Source: Candidatus Uhrbacteria bacterium | GTDB lineage: Bacteria; Patescibacteriota; Patescibacteriia; 2-12-FULL-60-25 | Assembly (NCBI GenBank): GCA_020850575.1 | Contig: JADZEJ010000002.1 | Coordinates: 124,001 to 188,000 of the forward strand | Length of the DNA: 64,000 nt | Direction: 5' to 3' | Shown here: one piece after another, positions 26,139-35,300 of the stretch | How the letters are laid out: the number at the start of each line of letters is the position of its first letter | Numbering within the stretch: position 1 is the first letter of the stretch | The notes under the pieces: generated by a model | What the model was told of the DNA's origin: nothing | Seen by the model: only the letters and a program-made list of their open reading frames with translations | Databases searched by the model: none | Made by a program: the position numbers and the translations under genes

Positions 26139-27170
26139 CTAATTCTTTTTTTCAACATTCCATTCATTCCAAAAATGCTTTGCCTCTTCAACTAATTCAG
26201 GATAGCCATGTTGAGACATCCAAACCCACCACTCCACTCCCCAAAAATCGACATTGGTAAAACCCATCTGTTCGGCAAAATGAAAATTTTTTTTCATTTG
26301 CTTGAGGTTCATGGTAGTTAATTGGTCCTCAATAGGAGTTTGGGTTAGACTCGCATTGCTCCACGGTTCCATTTGAAATTCACTTACGTAAACTTGTTTT
26401 ACGCCAAACAGTCGTGCGAGCATTGCTTTGCGTTGATAGATAAAAGGTGGAACGAACCAATATTCCCAATTGTAATTACCGAGAATCGGATTACGGACAA
26501 TTCTATACACGCTAATGCCTAGTTTATCGACAAAGGGTCCAAGTGTGATCCAAGTAGAAAGCTCTCCGGAATCGGTTGTGTAAATTGGACGTGTCGGATC
26601 TAAACCGCGTGCAAAATTGGTTTCAGTGTTAATAAAAAGATAATCAGGAAGCGGACAGTCACCATACGCAAAATGAGGTTCATTTTCAATTTGCCATGCT
26701 TCAATTGTTGGATTATCGCGATAACGAGTCATCACAATTTCGATCCAACGCAACGTTTTTTGTCTTTGTTGTTCGCGAGGTAATTTTTTCCACCAATCCG
26801 GTCCCCAGCATTCTGGCCAACGAGGAAGTTTTTCACCAACCGCCAAAATAACTTTTCCATTCCGTTTTCCAATTTCTTCGATTTGCTTATCGAGTTCTTG
26901 AAAATTGGTATTTCCAGGTTCTGGTTCAATTCGTTTCCAATATGCAGATAAACGAAAGTGCCTAATACCAATTTCATCAAGAGCAATCTTAAGAACTTGT
27001 TCAGGATTTAAGCCGAGTTCTTCAGCATAAGGTGCACTAAAAGTAACACCAGGTATAAGTCCTGGAGTTAATTTCGGGATCCCAGCAAAAAGAAACAAGC
27101 CAGTAAATCCAAAAATGACACCAAAGATGGCTCCAATTAGTTTTAATACGATTTTTGTTGCACGCTTCAT
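26139..27170 (-). CDS. Clan GH-A glycosidase-like exported protein
   Basis: 343 residues with an N-terminal signal-anchor (about 8-30, IVLKLIGAIFGVIFGFTGLFLFAG) and a TIM-barrel typical of cellulase-like glycosidases. The Asn-Glu pair in WQIENEPHF fits the acid/base, and the glutamate in YVSEFQMEPW fits the nucleophile at the end of a later strand. Substrate unknown; it should act outside the membrane. Overlaps the EamA transporter gene by four bases. Confidence 0.65.
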   Translation of the reverse strand: MKRATKIVLKLIGAIFGVIFGFTGLFLFAGIPKLTPGLIPGVTFSAPYAEELGLNPEQVLKIALDEIGIRHFRLSAYWKRIEPEPGNTNFQELDKQIEEIGKRNGKVILAVGEKLPRWPECWGPDWWKKLPREQQRQKTLRWIEIVMTRYRDNPTIEAWQIENEPHFAYGDCPLPDYLFINTETNFARGLDPTRPIYTTDSGELSTWITLGPFVDKLGISVYRIVRNPILGNYNWEYWFVPPFIYQRKAMLARLFGVKQVYVSEFQMEPWSNASLTQTPIEDQLTTMNLKQMKKNFHFAEQMGFTNVDFWGVEWWVWMSQHGYPELVEEAKHFWNEWNVEKKN

Positions 27171-28081
27171 ACAATTAAAGCCATGCCAATCGCAGTTAAA
27201 ATGAGAGCTGTTGTTTTAAATACCAAGGTTTTACGTGAAAGTTCCTCGTTTAAAAGTTGTGGAGCTTTTTTATAGAGTGAAATACCCACAATGACTAGTA
27301 AAGCATACTGTATGGTTTGCATGGCGTTGACAATAGTGGCACTTCCTCGTGCAATAGCTATTTGTACAAAGAGAAATCCAATAGCTCCCAAAGATTGACC
27401 GATGCAGGTGAGTAACGTTGCGTATTTTTGTTTAGATTTAGGTTTTGTTTTTTTGCCTGGTTTGATAATGCTGAGAAACTCTTTTCCCGCAGCTTGGTCG
27501 AATATGAATAATACTAAAATAGCCGTCATTGCCGCAGCGATGCGCGTTGTCAGAAACCCTCCTAGAAATCCAATTTGATCATACGCAACTTTTCCGGTGA
27601 TTGAAGCAACTGCGAAAAAAAAGGCGGACAGAATCGATATAAAAATTGTTTTTTTATTCAATTTCCCTTTTCCACTACCGGATAAAAGAATGGTTGCTAG
27701 AATCAATATACAAAAACCAAGAATCGTTTGATCGTGTAAGCGTTCGTTTAGAAAAAAGAAAGAACCGACCAGCGTTAAAATAGGAATTAATGAACCGATG
27801 ACTGGAACAATACGACTCGCTTCTGCTCTTGCTAATGCTTCAAAAAATGCCCATAAAGCTATTATAAAAGTGACACCGCTTAATCCGGCGATTACCCATT
27901 GAGCTCCTTGCGGCCACTGCGTAACCCACGGGGCGGCTACAATAACAATGAAGGACAATGTTCCGACTAAGCCCGCATAGGTGGCGCTTTGTTTAAATGC
28001 AGAATGAAGTAAGATTTTATCAATGATGAAGGCAGCACCATTTGAAAGATGACCAATCAATGCAAAAAGGAACCAAGACAT
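27167..28081 (-). CDS. EamA/DMT-family transporter
   Basis: 304 residues, ten hydrophobic spans arranged as two five-helix EamA repeats (about 1-140 and 150-304), as in drug/metabolite exporters. The first repeat ends in a conserved-looking FFLNERLHDQTILGF segment typical of the family. Substrate cannot be predicted. Starts three bases after the MBL gene and overlaps the glycosidase-like gene, so translation is coupled. Confidence 0.85.
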   Translation of the reverse strand: MSWFLFALIGHLSNGAAFIIDKILLHSAFKQSATYAGLVGTLSFIVIVAAPWVTQWPQGAQWVIAGLSGVTFIIALWAFFEALARAEASRIVPVIGSLIPILTLVGSFFFLNERLHDQTILGFCILILATILLSGSGKGKLNKKTIFISILSAFFFAVASITGKVAYDQIGFLGGFLTTRIAAAMTAILVLFIFDQAAGKEFLSIIKPGKKTKPKSKQKYATLLTCIGQSLGAIGFLFVQIAIARGSATIVNAMQTIQYALLVIVGISLYKKAPQLLNEELSRKTLVFKTTALILTAIGMALIV

Positions 28082-28084
28082 AAT

Positions 28085-29434
28085 TTACACACTAATAGTA
28101 TCGCCAGGACGTGGAACATCGGCGAGGATTCCAGTTTCTTCTGTTATACGTGAAGCAAGCGCAGCCGAAGCGGCTTCTTCTCCGTGTGTACAGTATATAT
28201 GACTCGGTGGCTTTGCAGCAGCTTCTATCCATTTAACGAGTTGGCGTTGATCAGCATGGGCACTATATGCACCGATAGAGATAATATCAGCTTTTACATT
28301 GATTCGCTCCGTAAGGACGGTCACTTGTTTTTCTCCGGAATACAGTTTTCGACCCAGTGTACCGTGTGCTTGATAGCCGACAATGAGTACGGTTGTTTTT
28401 TTATCTCCAAGATAGCGTACAAGATGATGCAGAATACGACCTGCATTCATCATGCCTGAACCGGCTAGGATAACTTTTGGCTTTGGTGCATCATTAATCA
28501 TTTTTGATTCATCTCGACTTAATGTTTCGTGCAAACCAGGGAAGTCGAATAAATCATCACCGCTTGAAACGAGACGTAAGGCTTCTTGATTATAGTATTC
28601 CGGGTATTCTTGAAAAATTTTTGAAGCTTTAATCGCCATTGGACTATCCAAAAAAATCTCAACACTTGGTATGAGGCGGTTCTCAACCAGGTGATTTAAT
28701 TCATACAATAAAAATTGTGTTCTTTCGATTGCAAAAGCCGGGATAAGGAGTACGCCACCACGTTTGACCGTTTGAATGATGACATTTCGTAACTCACTTC
28801 CTTTTGAATCTATCTGTTCGTGGATGCGATTACCGTAGGTTGATTCCATGATAACCACATCTTGTTCAGCCAGTTGAGCTGTTGGTTTAAGAATAGGGTC
28901 ATTGGTATTCCCAAGGTCACCGCTAAATGCGACACGACCTCCACCGGTTTGTTCGATTTCAATAAATGAACTTCCTAAAATATGACCGGCATCACGAAAA
29001 CGAACTGAGAGATCACCAATCGTCGTTTTTTTATTGTATTTGACAGATGTAAACACTCGGATTGCATTCGTTACATCATTTTCATCGTATAAACGCGGAC
29101 GTAATTGTCGACGTTCGTCTTCTTTCATGATTTGTTCGGCATCCTCAATGACGAGTTTTGCCAATTTGGCGGTTGGAGGTGTGAGATAGACTTTCCCACG
29201 AAATCCTTGTTTTACCAGTTTGGGTAAGCGACCGACGTGATCTAAATGTGCATGCGTCACAAATACGGCATCAATGGTTTTTGCGTCAAATGCGAAGTCT
29301 TTAAAATTTTTTGCATCCGCAAAGGCGCTTCCTTGGAACATACCGCAGTCAACCAAGATGCGTGCTTGATTGGTTTCGATGAGATAACATGAACCCGTTA
29401 CTTCTCGAGTCGCACCAAGAAAGGTAATTCGCAT
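28085..29434 (-). CDS. Beta-CASP metallo-beta-lactamase-fold nuclease
   Basis: 449 residues, probably an RNA-processing nuclease. The MBL domain starts MRITFLGATREVTGSCYLIE, with metal motif THAHLDHVGRLP (HxHxDH) and later SGDLGN. The inserted beta-CASP domain (about 200-390) includes a glycine-rich LAGSGMMNAGRILHHL, and the C-terminal histidine motif YSAHADQRQL. This matches the bacterial/archaeal YSH1-like group rather than RNase J, which is longer. It heads a four-gene operon with EamA, glycosidase-like and phosphoribosyltransferase-like genes. Confidence 0.88.
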   Translation of the reverse strand: MRITFLGATREVTGSCYLIETNQARILVDCGMFQGSAFADAKNFKDFAFDAKTIDAVFVTHAHLDHVGRLPKLVKQGFRGKVYLTPPTAKLAKLVIEDAEQIMKEDERRQLRPRLYDENDVTNAIRVFTSVKYNKKTTIGDLSVRFRDAGHILGSSFIEIEQTGGGRVAFSGDLGNTNDPILKPTAQLAEQDVVIMESTYGNRIHEQIDSKGSELRNVIIQTVKRGGVLLIPAFAIERTQFLLYELNHLVENRLIPSVEIFLDSPMAIKASKIFQEYPEYYNQEALRLVSSGDDLFDFPGLHETLSRDESKMINDAPKPKVILAGSGMMNAGRILHHLVRYLGDKKTTVLIVGYQAHGTLGRKLYSGEKQVTVLTERINVKADIISIGAYSAHADQRQLVKWIEAAAKPPSHIYCTHGEEAASAALASRITEETGILADVPRPGDTISV

Positions 29435-29463
29435 AACAAAGCGAAGTATACCACGGTACAGCG

Positions 29464-29472
29464 TGTTATACT
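29464..29472 (+). promoter_or_regulatory. Extended -10 promoter of the NDH-2-like gene
   Basis: TGTTATACT fits the extended -10 consensus TGnTATAAT closely; no good -35. Fourteen bases separate it from the ATG at 29487, leaving a leader of about 7 bases. Confidence 0.5.
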
Positions 29473-29486
29473 CGTTTGTATCGTTT

Positions 29487-30647
29487 ATGAAACATGTCCT
29501 TATTATCGGTGCTGGTTTTGCTGGATATTTAACTGCAAAACAACTTGCTCACAAATCTTATGGAACCGTTCAAATTACTTTAATAGATCCAAAAGATCAT
29601 TTTTTATTTGCACCTCTTTTGATCGATGTTCTCCAAGGAGATAAATCCCCTGAATCTATCACGATTCCTTTAGTTAGCGCTTCTAAAAAACACGGATTTA
29701 CTTTTATTCAAGGTCTTGCCACAAACATTAATCGTTCTGAACGAGAAGTACTTATAGAAACATCCGATGGCGAACAAACATTGGCATATGATATTTTAGT
29801 TTTTACTACGGGTGCTGGTACAAATTATTATGGAAATCAGACGGCAGAAAGATTTGCTTATCCTCTAAAATCTTTAAAAGATGCTGCGCGAATTAAAAGT
29901 CGTATCGAATGGGCAGTTAAACAAGCGATGATTACGGACGATGCAGTTAAGCGTTCCGCTCTCTTATCTTTTTGCGTAGTTGGTGCCGGAGCTACAGGAA
30001 TTGAAGCTTTATGTTCAATTCAGGATATTGCCTTCGAAGTCTGTAAAGAACGTGTGTCGTTGCGCTCAGAAATGCAATTCCATCTTTTTCAAGCTACGAC
30101 GCAAATTTTACCAGGTTTTCCGATGCGTATGGTGTGTTTTGCATTAGCAGAATGTGAACGTCGTGGTTTTGTGATCCATTGTGGTGTTCCGGTTACACAA
30201 GTTACTGAGGATTCCATTGTTTGCGCTGATGGTTCTCGTTTTGAAGCTGCTTGTGTGTTATGGGCTGCAGGTTTATCACCAAATTCTATTCGCGCTGATG
30301 TGCCTTTCCCACTAACTGGAGCCTGGTTACATGTTGATTCATTTTTGCGTTTGGCGGATGATGTTTTTGCCGCAGGTGATGTTGTTGCGGCTAGTTATCA
30401 AAAAATATTGGTACCAAAAAATGGACAAACTGCAGGAATGATGGCGAAAGTCTTAACAGAAAATATATGGCGTACTTTACATAACCGTTTTGATTTGAAA
30501 GAATTTCGGTATCTTTCCAGAGGAACTCTGCTCGTCATGGGTAATAATGCTTATATTGATTTTCGCTTTTTCGGTTTTTCAGGTGCTTGGATTGGAAAGT
30601 TGCGTTCGGTCTATTATCGGGTTCTGTTATGGCATTTTTTAAGATAA
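29487..30647 (+). CDS. NDH-2-like FAD/NAD(P)-dependent oxidoreductase
   Basis: About 386 residues of the type II NADH dehydrogenase family, which oxidises NADH and reduces quinone at the membrane without proton pumping. FAD-binding GAGFAGYLTAKQL at the start, a second dinucleotide fold VVGAGATGIEAL, and the late FAD motif VFAAGDVVAAS are all present. The C-terminus lacks a strong membrane helix, only amphipathic stretches. Start at 29487 places the first GxGxxG at the usual distance; the longer reading begins in the promoter. Followed by doxX. Confidence 0.85.
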   Translation: MKHVLIIGAGFAGYLTAKQLAHKSYGTVQITLIDPKDHFLFAPLLIDVLQGDKSPESITIPLVSASKKHGFTFIQGLATNINRSEREVLIETSDGEQTLAYDILVFTTGAGTNYYGNQTAERFAYPLKSLKDAARIKSRIEWAVKQAMITDDAVKRSALLSFCVVGAGATGIEALCSIQDIAFEVCKERVSLRSEMQFHLFQATTQILPGFPMRMVCFALAECERRGFVIHCGVPVTQVTEDSIVCADGSRFEAACVLWAAGLSPNSIRADVPFPLTGAWLHVDSFLRLADDVFAAGDVVAASYQKILVPKNGQTAGMMAKVLTENIWRTLHNRFDLKEFRYLSRGTLLVMGNNAYIDFRFFGFSGAWIGKLRSVYYRVLLWHFLR

Positions 30648-30695
30648 GTGCTAAGATAAATAGGTTATTACAATTAATTCATTATTTATTTTTTT

Positions 30696-31175
30696 ATGTC
30701 CGAAGCTGTTTGTAAGAATGAAGCTTGTAAGATGCATCGTTGTCATGTTTCAAAAAAACATCTCGCCTTGCTTTTATTACGCTTGGGTTTAGGAGCTGTA
30801 TTTATAGTTCATGGTTACGGTAAGCTCTTTGGTATGAATCCTGGAATGGAAATGTTTACAGGTATGGTTGCAAAACTTGGTTTTCCAATGCCGGTTGTTT
30901 TTGCTTATGCCGCCGCTTTAACTGAGTTTTTAGGAGGTATTGCCATGGTTTTAGGTCTTTACACTCATATCGTTGGTTGGTTTATCGCTTTTGTGATGCT
31001 TGTTGCATTTTCTATGGTTAAGAAATTTGGAATTCCTGCGGGAGATGCAGATTTATCATTGCTTATTATGGCTGTTTCTGTTGCTTTGATGGGTCCAGGT
31101 AAATACTCATTGATGTCTAAAATGGGACTCGGAGGTGGATGTAGTTGTGGAGATACGAAAAATAACGCTTCATAA
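30696..31175 (+). CDS. DoxX-family membrane protein
   Basis: 159 residues. After a short N-terminal segment with a CxxxxC-x-x-x-C arrangement (CKNEACKMHRC) there are four transmembrane helices; LLLRLGLGAVFIVHGYGKLFG is the DoxX signature helix and TEFLGGIAMVLGLYTHIVG follows. The C-terminus ends with another cysteine pair (GGGCSCG). DoxX proteins are linked to quinone or thiol oxidation. Placement 48 bases after the NDH-2-like gene suggests a shared redox role, by inference. Confidence 0.85.
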   Translation: MSEAVCKNEACKMHRCHVSKKHLALLLLRLGLGAVFIVHGYGKLFGMNPGMEMFTGMVAKLGFPMPVVFAYAAALTEFLGGIAMVLGLYTHIVGWFIAFVMLVAFSMVKKFGIPAGDADLSLLIMAVSVALMGPGKYSLMSKMGLGGGCSCGDTKNNAS

Positions 31176-31190
31176 AAAACGAAAACATAA

Positions 31191-31220
31191 AACAAAAAAC
31201 CCCTTATGGGGTTTTTTGTT
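31191..31220. terminator. Bidirectional terminator
   Basis: Perfect 13-bp stem AACAAAAAACCCC/GGGGTTTTTTGTT around TTAT, between convergent doxX and the cupredoxin-like gene, with T-tracts in both directions. Confidence 0.9.
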
Positions 31221-31732
31221 TATTTTGGTCTTGCATTTACTACGACGGTACCTTTTGCTTGATTTGTTCCATCGCTATAGGTGTATGTTCCGGTGGCTGG
31301 AAAGACATGACTATATTTTCCACCAGCCGGAATATTTCCAGAATCCCAGAGCAAGGCATTATCCGATCTGATTGCGTGATTTGTTTGATCTTTATTAATC
31401 CAAGTTACCCCATCTCCTTCGAAAACGGCAATAATTTTTGGTGACATTCCTGTGGCATAGATATTTACAATTTGATATGCAGGTGTCGGTTTGGTATTTA
31501 TTACCGGTTTTTGGACAGGCTTGGGGATTAATTTTGTCGCTGGTTTCAATGTAGGAGCGGCCGTTTCGGTTGGTGTGGTTGCACTCGTGTTTGTATTTGG
31601 TATTTCGGTTGTTTTTTCGACTTGAGGAATGGGAGCTTGAACTTGCGGCGCTACTATTTCTGATTTTTTTGCGCAACCACCTCCGATAGTCGCGCATAAA
31701 AGCAGTCCACTGATGATTACCTTGTTTTTCAT
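31220..31732 (-). CDS. Cupredoxin-like lipoprotein with incomplete copper site
   Basis: 170 residues. Signal peptide with lipobox IGGGC (Cys about 20), a Pro/Thr-rich linker (about 25-85), then a plastocyanin-like domain: GDGVTWINKDQTNHAIRSD, SGNIPAGGKYSHVFPATGTYTY. The first copper histidine (TNHAIRS) is present, but where blue copper proteins have Cys, second His and Met after GTYTY, this protein has SDGTNQAKG. It therefore probably does not hold type 1 copper. Anchored on the outer face of the membrane. Confidence 0.75.
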   Translation of the reverse strand: MKNKVIISGLLLCATIGGGCAKKSEIVAPQVQAPIPQVEKTTEIPNTNTSATTPTETAAPTLKPATKLIPKPVQKPVINTKPTPAYQIVNIYATGMSPKIIAVFEGDGVTWINKDQTNHAIRSDNALLWDSGNIPAGGKYSHVFPATGTYTYSDGTNQAKGTVVVNARPK

Positions 31733-31760
31733 ATTTTTAAAATATTAATTTTTTGTTGGT

Positions 31761-32090
31761 TTACCGATTGTCGCCGTTGCCATGTAATGTTCCTTCTTGT
31801 TTTCGTTTTTGTAGTTTTTCAATATTACCTTGCGCAATTTCGCTTAATGATAAATTAAATTCCGTAGCAAGCTGTGAGAGATACCACAAAACATCGCCAA
31901 GCTCTTTTGCAATTTCTTGACGTTTCTCATCAGTTACCTCCATGTTGCTATCACGAATGATTTTCTTAATTTTTTCTGCTACTTCGCCACTTTCTCCACA
32001 TAAACCCAGAGCCGGATAAATGAAATTTTTTCCAATTCCAGGGTAAATAGCCGTTGTACGTGATTGCTCTTGATATTCACTAAACTTCAT
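31761..32090 (-). CDS. MazG-like nucleotide pyrophosphohydrolase
   Basis: About 109 residues from the ATG at 32090 (a start at 32108 adds six). All-alpha NTP pyrophosphatase: GESGEVAEKIKKIIRD and KELGDVLWYLSQLATEFNL give the ExxE and ExxD metal-binding motifs of the MazG/dUTPase superfamily. Likely hydrolyses a non-canonical or excess (d)NTP; exact substrate unknown. Confidence 0.85.
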   Translation of the reverse strand: MKFSEYQEQSRTTAIYPGIGKNFIYPALGLCGESGEVAEKIKKIIRDSNMEVTDEKRQEIAKELGDVLWYLSQLATEFNLSLSEIAQGNIEKLQKRKQEGTLHGNGDNR

Positions 32091-32123
32091 ATATGAATAG
32101 CATATCACTTATTTTTTAGATTT

Positions 32124-32879
32124 TTAATTTTTAAGACTTCGTTTCGTTTGAATTTGCATCCAAATAAACAGTATTAGCGAAATGCTTACTATCGCTATGC
32201 ATGACGTTAGTGGTGAAACATCAGCGTAGCCAGTAATACCATAACGAAAAAGATTCACATTATGATGAAGCGGATTTAATAAGCCCAGCGTGCTCCAAAT
32301 ACCAGGTAATGTGCTAATTGGAAAAAACACGCCGGCTAAAAATATCATTGGTTGCATGATGAAGGTAGTGATGAAGGTTAGGGCTTCAAAATTTTTAGCC
32401 CACATGCCGAAAATGACACCCAGTAAACCAAATTCTAATCCGGTTAAGATTGCAGCAAGGATGGCAACCGTTATGTGATGTACTGAGTCAAGAGGGATAA
32501 ACCAAATCGTCAGGAGTACCGTGAATACTAGAGTTGCAATTGCACGAGTCAAAGCAGCTGCGGCATATGCTACACCAATACCCCATGGTGGAATTGGCAC
32601 AACTTGTAAATCAGCAATTGTGCCAACATTTTTTGAAATGATTAAGGCGAATGATGGATTTGCAAAGCTTGAGTTCACCATGAGCATGCAGAGTAAACCC
32701 GTGTAGATAAAACTTAAGAAGTTTATATCCCCTATCGTACGTGTTCCGACAACGATTCCAAACACAGCCAAATAGAGAATAATTGAAATAATAGGCGAAA
32801 AGACTGTGTCTAACCACAGTTTACGGAAGCGCATGACTTCTCGACTGTATAATGAGAAAACGTGCAAGGCGACGCTCAT
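32124..32879 (-). CDS. ABC-2 type exporter permease
   Basis: 251 residues with six hydrophobic spans arranged as in ABC-2 permeases (DrrB/NodJ type). The cytoplasmic start SREVMRFRKLWLDTVFSPII and the late PMIFLAGVFFPISTLPGIW segment are typical. Four bases downstream of its ATPase gene, with which it forms a half-transporter pair exporting an unknown substrate. Confidence 0.88.
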   Translation of the reverse strand: MSVALHVFSLYSREVMRFRKLWLDTVFSPIISIILYLAVFGIVVGTRTIGDINFLSFIYTGLLCMLMVNSSFANPSFALIISKNVGTIADLQVVPIPPWGIGVAYAAAALTRAIATLVFTVLLTIWFIPLDSVHHITVAILAAILTGLEFGLLGVIFGMWAKNFEALTFITTFIMQPMIFLAGVFFPISTLPGIWSTLGLLNPLHHNVNLFRYGITGYADVSPLTSCIAIVSISLILFIWMQIQTKRSLKN

Positions 32880-32883
32880 AGGT

Positions 32884-33795
32884 TTATTTTGAGGTTAAGT
32901 TAAGAAATATTTCTTCGAGCGAAGCAGCTTCACTTCGAATAGATTTAAGATTATCTTTATAAAAGGCTGCAATGCGATCCAAATCGTCTCGTAAATTTTT
33001 TATCGGGTAATTGTACGCCATGCCTACTTGCTGTACTTCTTCCAAGTGCGTTGTATTGCGATCAAATAGTTCAAATCTGATAAGATTTTTTGAAAATTCT
33101 TGTTGTATGTCTTTTAAATCTCCATTCTTTACAATTTTTCCATGATTTAAAACGGTGATACGTTCACATAATTGCTCTGCTTCTTCGAGGTAATGTGTCG
33201 TAAACAATACCGTTGTTCCCTGCTTGTTTAACTCTCGAACTAATTCCCAAATTCTTTGACGTAAAGTTACATCAACTCCAGCGGTCGGTTCGTCCAGAAT
33301 GAGTAGCTTTGGTTTGTGAATAATGGCTTTTGCTATCATCAAGCGACGTTTCATGCCGCCGGATAAGCCACGTGCACGTTCGTGAGCTTTTTCAGATAAG
33401 TCTAAGACTTCGAGAATTTTTGGTATTCGTTTATTGCGCTCTGCGTATGAAATCCCATACATTCCTGAAAAATAGTACAAAACTTCATACACCGTGAATG
33501 CCATTTCTATAACAATTTCTTGAGGAACAATGCCGATGACTTGTTTTGACTGAATTGTTTTGTCCGTAACATTGTTATCGAAAACAACTATTTCTCCTGA
33601 ACTTGGCATACATGATCCTGTAATCATGTTGATTAATGTTGATTTTCCTGCGCCATTTGGTCCGAGTAGTCCGTGTATTTTTCCTTCTTCAATAGACATG
33701 GTGACATTGTTTACAGCGATAAATGGTTCACCATTTTTTTGAATAAACTGTTTACTGAGTTGATGAGTACGAAGTGCGTCCATATGATGTAACAT
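32884..33795 (-). CDS. ABC exporter ATPase subunit
   Basis: 303 residues. Walker A GPNGAGKS, Q-loop IVPQE, signature LSGGMKRR, Walker B LLILDEPTAGVD and switch histidine TTHYLEEAE are all intact. The extra C-terminal 80 residues are the usual DrrA-type extension. An alternative start at 33783 (MDALRTHQL) is close to the usual family N-terminus. Energises the ABC-2 permease next to it. Confidence 0.93.
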   Translation of the reverse strand: MLHHMDALRTHQLSKQFIQKNGEPFIAVNNVTMSIEEGKIHGLLGPNGAGKSTLINMITGSCMPSSGEIVVFDNNVTDKTIQSKQVIGIVPQEIVIEMAFTVYEVLYYFSGMYGISYAERNKRIPKILEVLDLSEKAHERARGLSGGMKRRLMIAKAIIHKPKLLILDEPTAGVDVTLRQRIWELVRELNKQGTTVLFTTHYLEEAEQLCERITVLNHGKIVKNGDLKDIQQEFSKNLIRFELFDRNTTHLEEVQQVGMAYNYPIKNLRDDLDRIAAFYKDNLKSIRSEAASLEEIFLNLTSK

Positions 33796-33944
33796 TGTTA
33801 TTCTTCCATTAATTTAGATGGTTTGATTATCCGTGTTAGTCATTTATCACTATTTTAGTGAGAACGAATAAAATGATCACAGGTGTATGTTTTAACATGA
33901 ACCTTGACTGATGCCAAAACATAGATGAAATGAATATCTCTGAT

Positions 33945-33973
33945 TTGGATGATTGTGTATGGTCTGCTATAAC
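33945..33973 (+). promoter_or_regulatory. Promoter of the YhiN-like gene (leaderless)
   Basis: TTGGAT (33945-33950), 17 bases, extended -10 TGCTATAAC (TATAAC 33968-33973). The ATG at 33981 is seven bases after the -10, i.e. at the expected transcription start. Confidence 0.6.
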
Positions 33974-33980
33974 GTGAAAT

Positions 33981-35231
33981 ATGCGTATTGCGATAGTTGG
34001 TGGTGGAGCTGCGGGACTTATGTGCGCCGCTACTTTGGCTGAATCAGGTGTTGCAAATGATGTTGTTTTACTTGAAAAAAATGCTGAACTTGGAAAAAAA
34101 GTTTTAATTTCCGGAGGCGGTCGCTGTAACGTGACAACGGGTTTATCGGACGTGCGCCAATTGCTTCTGCGATATCCACGTGGACAAAAGTTTTTACAGA
34201 AAGCCATGTATCATTTTCCACCTTTGGCGGTACGTGATTGGTTTGAGAGTCACGGTGTTCCTCTAAAAGTTGAAAAAGATTTACGAGTATTCCCAGTTAG
34301 CGATAATGGTTCAGATATTGTTGGTGTTTTTAAACGTTTATTTGATCAGGCTAATGTTCAGATCTTATACGGTCACCAAGTCATATCAATTTCAGAGAGT
34401 CAACATGTTTTTACATTGCACCTTAAACAGACAATTTCATTAGAAGTTGACGCGGTAGTACTTACTACCGGTGGCCAAGCATATCGTCACACAGGTTCAA
34501 CTGGTGATGGATATACTTTTGCTGAAAAACTTGGACATACAATTACTCCCCTTGCGCCTAGTTTGAGTGCTTTTATCGTTGAGGAACATTGGCCTAAAAC
34601 ATTAGCCGGTGTTTCCGTGAAAAATGCCACAATTACATGTGGCAATAAACGATTTACTGGTCCATTTTTGTTTACTCATAAAGGTATTACGGGTCCAGCT
34701 GTTTTTGCATTATCAGCTCTGATTGCTTTTGAAACTTGTACTCCGCAAAAAAAATTACATATGGAAATTAACCTATTTCCAGATCGTCAAGCGGATGTTT
34801 TTGTAAAAGAGCTTCATGAATTAGCTCAATCACACGGGAAAAAAAATCTATTAAATATTATTTCAACCATTATTCCGTATTCAATCGCTGAAATTTGTTT
34901 AGGTGAAAATTATATCAATGCGAATCAACACGGGGCTTCTCTTTCAAAAGAACAGGCACAAAATGTGGTACATTGGCTACAACATATTCCTATAACTGTT
35001 ATTTCACGAGTTGCCGGAGATGAATTTGTAACGGCAGGTGGCGTAAATACAAAGGATGTTGATCCAAAAACTATGGAATCTTTATTGGTCCCCGGTTTGT
35101 ATTTTGCCGGTGAGATATTGGATATTGATGGCTTTACAGGAGGTTTTAATCTTCAGGCCAGCTGGGCTACGGGAAGATTAGCCGGTGAAGCCATTATTTC
35201 AACCTCGAATCACATTTTGCATAATACATGA
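33981..35231 (+). CDS. YhiN/HI0933-family flavoprotein
   Basis: 416 residues. N-terminal FAD-binding IVGGGAAGLMCAATLAE, followed by the family signature LGKKVLISGGGRCNVT, a middle domain, and a C-terminal GLYFAGEILDIDGFTGGFNLQASWATGRLAG that closes the FAD site. The family is conserved and widely annotated as NAD(P)/FAD-dependent oxidoreductase, but its physiological substrate is not firmly known. Monocistronic, divergent from the ABC exporter genes. Confidence 0.88.
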   Translation: MRIAIVGGGAAGLMCAATLAESGVANDVVLLEKNAELGKKVLISGGGRCNVTTGLSDVRQLLLRYPRGQKFLQKAMYHFPPLAVRDWFESHGVPLKVEKDLRVFPVSDNGSDIVGVFKRLFDQANVQILYGHQVISISESQHVFTLHLKQTISLEVDAVVLTTGGQAYRHTGSTGDGYTFAEKLGHTITPLAPSLSAFIVEEHWPKTLAGVSVKNATITCGNKRFTGPFLFTHKGITGPAVFALSALIAFETCTPQKKLHMEINLFPDRQADVFVKELHELAQSHGKKNLLNIISTIIPYSIAEICLGENYINANQHGASLSKEQAQNVVHWLQHIPITVISRVAGDEFVTAGGVNTKDVDPKTMESLLVPGLYFAGEILDIDGFTGGFNLQASWATGRLAGEAIISTSNHILHNT

Positions 35232-35300
35232 TATTGTTCTGGAGCTAGAATCGCTTATCAATCGGTTTCCGTTTTTATACATTGCGATATAGGAGTAGCA

